Positions 62,386-64,000 of a stretch of DNA of 64,000 nucleotides are shown here, one piece after another. The stretch is from Catonella morbi ATCC 51271. Lineage in GTDB: Bacteria > Bacillota > Clostridia > Lachnospirales > Lachnospiraceae. Below the pieces are notes generated by a model that was given only the letters and a program-made list of their open reading frames with translations, did not search any database and was not told the origin of the DNA. The stretch covers positions 109,899-173,898 of the forward strand of contig NZ_KI535371.1 in assembly GCF_000160035.2 (NCBI RefSeq), given 5' to 3'. The number at the start of each line of letters is the position of its first letter. Positions within the stretch are counted from its first letter, which is position 1. The position numbers and the translations under genes were made by a program.

Positions 62386-63774
62386 ATGATAGGGCGTGGG
62401 AATGAGTTAGAAATGCTTAATTCTTTGTATGAAAGTAATAAATTTGAGTATCTTGTTATGTATGGCAGAAGGAGAATTGGAAAGACAACATTGTTGCAGG
62501 AATTTGCAAAAGATAAAAATGCTGTTTTTTTTCCTGCACAGGAGAAAAATGATGTACTAAACCTGCAGGATTTTTCCAAAATGGTACAGCTAAAACTTGA
62601 TGGAACCTTTATTGCTTCCTTTGAGGGGTGGAGGGCTGCATTTGAGTACATTGACAAAAAGGTAACTGTGAGAACTCTAATAATAATTGATGAATTTCCA
62701 TTTATAGCAGAAGAAAATCCTACTATTAAATCAATATTGCAACATGTGATTGATCATTTTTGGAAGAATAACAAAAACATATTTTTGATACTTTGCGGTT
62801 CTTCTGTAAGCTTTATGGAGTCAGATATTATGGGAAACAAGAGCCCTCTGCACAACAGGCAGACATCAAGCCTTGAAGTGCTTCCGTTTGATTATTATGA
62901 GAGTAGCCTGTTTTACCCTAAGTATTCTTATGAACAGAAACTCATTGCATATGGTATTCTTGGAGGAGTTCCAAGATATCTGGAAGCTTTTGATGACTAT
63001 TTGTCAATCGAAGAAAACATTGCAAAAAATATCATAAAAAAAGGAGCTTATTTAAATGAAGAACCATTAAATCTCCTTAGGGCAGAACTTAGAGATCCTA
63101 ACGTATACAATAGCATTCTCGGTGCAATTGCAAATGGGAGAAATAAGGTTCTGGAGATATCCGATTATCTGCATGAAGAAAGGAATAAAGTATCAAAATA
63201 TCTATTAGTATTGCAGACAATGCGACTTGTGGAGAAAAAAGTTCCTTGTGGTGAAGGAGAGGGTAGCCGTAAAGGAATATACAAGCTTACAGATAACTTT
63301 TTCAGGTTTTGGTTTAGATATGAGTTTACTAACAATGTGTATTATGAAATGTTGGGGGCTGATGCGGCTTCAAAGGAGATAATGGAAGGAATCTCTGATT
63401 ATATGGGAGATGCGTTTGAGGGAATATGTACGGAGTATTTTGTTAAAAAGGCCAAAAAAGGCAGATTGCCATTTGTACCATTTATGATAGGAAAATGGTG
63501 GGGCAATAATCTGCACATTAAGGCACAGGATGATGTTGATATACTTATGATAGATAAGACGGGTAAAAAAGGAATTTTTGTGGAATGTAAATTTACAAAT
63601 TCCCCAATGCCACATAAAGAGTATGAAGATTTAAAAAATGCAATGCTTGCCTTCCCTGACATAAAAGAAAAATATATGTATTTTATAAGCAAATCAGGGT
63701 ATGAAGCCTCAGTCATACGTCATGCTGAAGAAGATGGAGCATTACTGCTTGGTTTGGGAGAATTGTTTGAATAG
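62386..63774 (+). CDS. Archaeal-type AAA+ ATPase with DUF234 domain
   Basis: 462 aa. Walker A in YGRRRIGKTTLL (near residue 26), Walker B LIIIDEFPFI (near 104), sensor LILCGSSVSFME; a winged-helix middle (KVLEISDYLHEERNKVSKYL) and a C-terminal DUF234 region with DVDILMIDKTGKKGIFVECKF, whose D...ECK spacing recalls a nuclease-like fold. Family function is unknown; such genes are often near mobile DNA or defence genes. AAGGGGTAATTAT precedes ATG. An IS630-type gene follows within 100 bp. Confidence 0.9.
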   Translation: MIGRGNELEMLNSLYESNKFEYLVMYGRRRIGKTTLLQEFAKDKNAVFFPAQEKNDVLNLQDFSKMVQLKLDGTFIASFEGWRAAFEYIDKKVTVRTLIIIDEFPFIAEENPTIKSILQHVIDHFWKNNKNIFLILCGSSVSFMESDIMGNKSPLHNRQTSSLEVLPFDYYESSLFYPKYSYEQKLIAYGILGGVPRYLEAFDDYLSIEENIAKNIIKKGAYLNEEPLNLLRAELRDPNVYNSILGAIANGRNKVLEISDYLHEERNKVSKYLLVLQTMRLVEKKVPCGEGEGSRKGIYKLTDNFFRFWFRYEFTNNVYYEMLGADAASKEIMEGISDYMGDAFEGICTEYFVKKAKKGRLPFVPFMIGKWWGNNLHIKAQDDVDILMIDKTGKKGIFVECKFTNSPMPHKEYEDLKNAMLAFPDIKEKYMYFISKSGYEASVIRHAEEDGALLLGLGELFE

Positions 63775-63869
63775 ATGTCACTAGTGTATTGACATATTGA
63801 TATTTAACAAAATACTTCTGGCTATTTTTGCCGTTTTATGATAAAATAAAAGAAACGGCGGTGATTTAT

Positions 63870-64000
63870 ATGGCAAGACCAAAAAAGTATAAAATCGAAC
63901 TTACGGATAACGAATTAAAAATCTTAAAATCTGTCATCCGAAAAAACAAAACATCCAAAACAATTCGATGCAGATGCCAGATCATTATTGATTTGGATGA
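63870..64000 (+). CDS. IS630-type transposase, start only
   Basis: ATG 63870 after AACGGCGGTGATTTAT. The first 43 residues begin MARPKKYKIELTDNELKILK and continue SVIRKNKTSKTIRCRCQIII, the helix-turn-helix opening of IS630-type transposases. The catalytic DDE part lies beyond the window. The left end of the element should lie between 63780 and 63860. Confidence 0.8.
   Translation, partial: MARPKKYKIELTDNELKILKSVIRKNKTSKTIRCRCQIIIDLD

Overview
The window is low-GC DNA with strong AGGAGG-type ribosome binding sites, a long pyruvate:ferredoxin oxidoreductase, a full-length single-chain PurL, YesM/YesN-type sensor pairs, several sugar ABC transporters and a C69 dipeptidase. Together these point to an anaerobic, host-associated member of the Clostridia, most likely Lachnospiraceae. 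That placement is inferred from gene content and style; there is no rRNA or tRNA gene here to fix it.

Layout. 0-5 kb: the start of nudC on the minus strand, a 2-isopropylmalate synthase fused to an AraC-type DNA-binding domain, a small-multidrug-export family protein, and an unknown protein with two FliM/FliY-like N-terminal motifs. 5-10 kb: pyruvate:ferredoxin oxidoreductase, then three tandem ~410-425 bp cassettes, each encoding a 30-40 aa hydrophobic peptide with a sequestered ribosome binding site, its own terminator and a convergent antisense promoter. This is the layout of a type I toxin-antitoxin system. 10-14 kb: a secreted protein with two tyrosine-phosphatase domains, two small membrane proteins, a decayed IS200-type transposase and a possible structured RNA. 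14-21.3 kb: a LacI regulator and a complete allose-type operon (binding protein, ATPase, permease, allulose-6-phosphate 3-epimerase, ROK kinase, RpiB-type isomerase) with a near-perfect operator at its promoter. 21.4-25.3 kb: purL. 25.4-32 kb: an LplBCA-type transporter with a YesN/YesM two-component pair. 32-40 kb: C69 dipeptidase, flavodoxin, LysR regulator, class A penicillin-binding protein, YigZ-family protein, sugar nucleotidyltransferase and a hypothetical protein.

40-56 kb is a mucin O-glycan utilisation locus. An AraC regulator is divergent from an ABC transporter (binding protein and two permeases), followed by a 55 aa membrane peptide, galacto-N-biose/lacto-N-biose phosphorylase (GH112), N-acetylhexosamine 1-kinase, a 1925 aa secreted GH101 endo-alpha-N-acetylgalactosaminidase, a DUF5721-like protein and GalE. 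The GH101 enzyme should release Gal-beta1,3-GalNAc from mucin, the transporter imports it, the phosphorylase splits it to Gal-1-P and GalNAc, the kinase phosphorylates GalNAc, and GalE with a uridylyltransferase (possibly the one at 38.75 kb) returns the products to central metabolism.

56-64 kb is accessory: membrane and secreted proteins of unknown function, an acetyltransferase, a DUF4282 protein, a mosaic of small membrane-protein genes with partial duplicates that look like a decaying tandem array, an archaeal-type AAA+ ATPase (DUF234 type), and the start of an IS630-type transposase at the right edge. Small repeats recur across the window: a family ending in a CCAAATTATTCAC-type sequence, and an inverted repeat with core TGTCAAA-N4-TTTGACA upstream of minus-strand genes.
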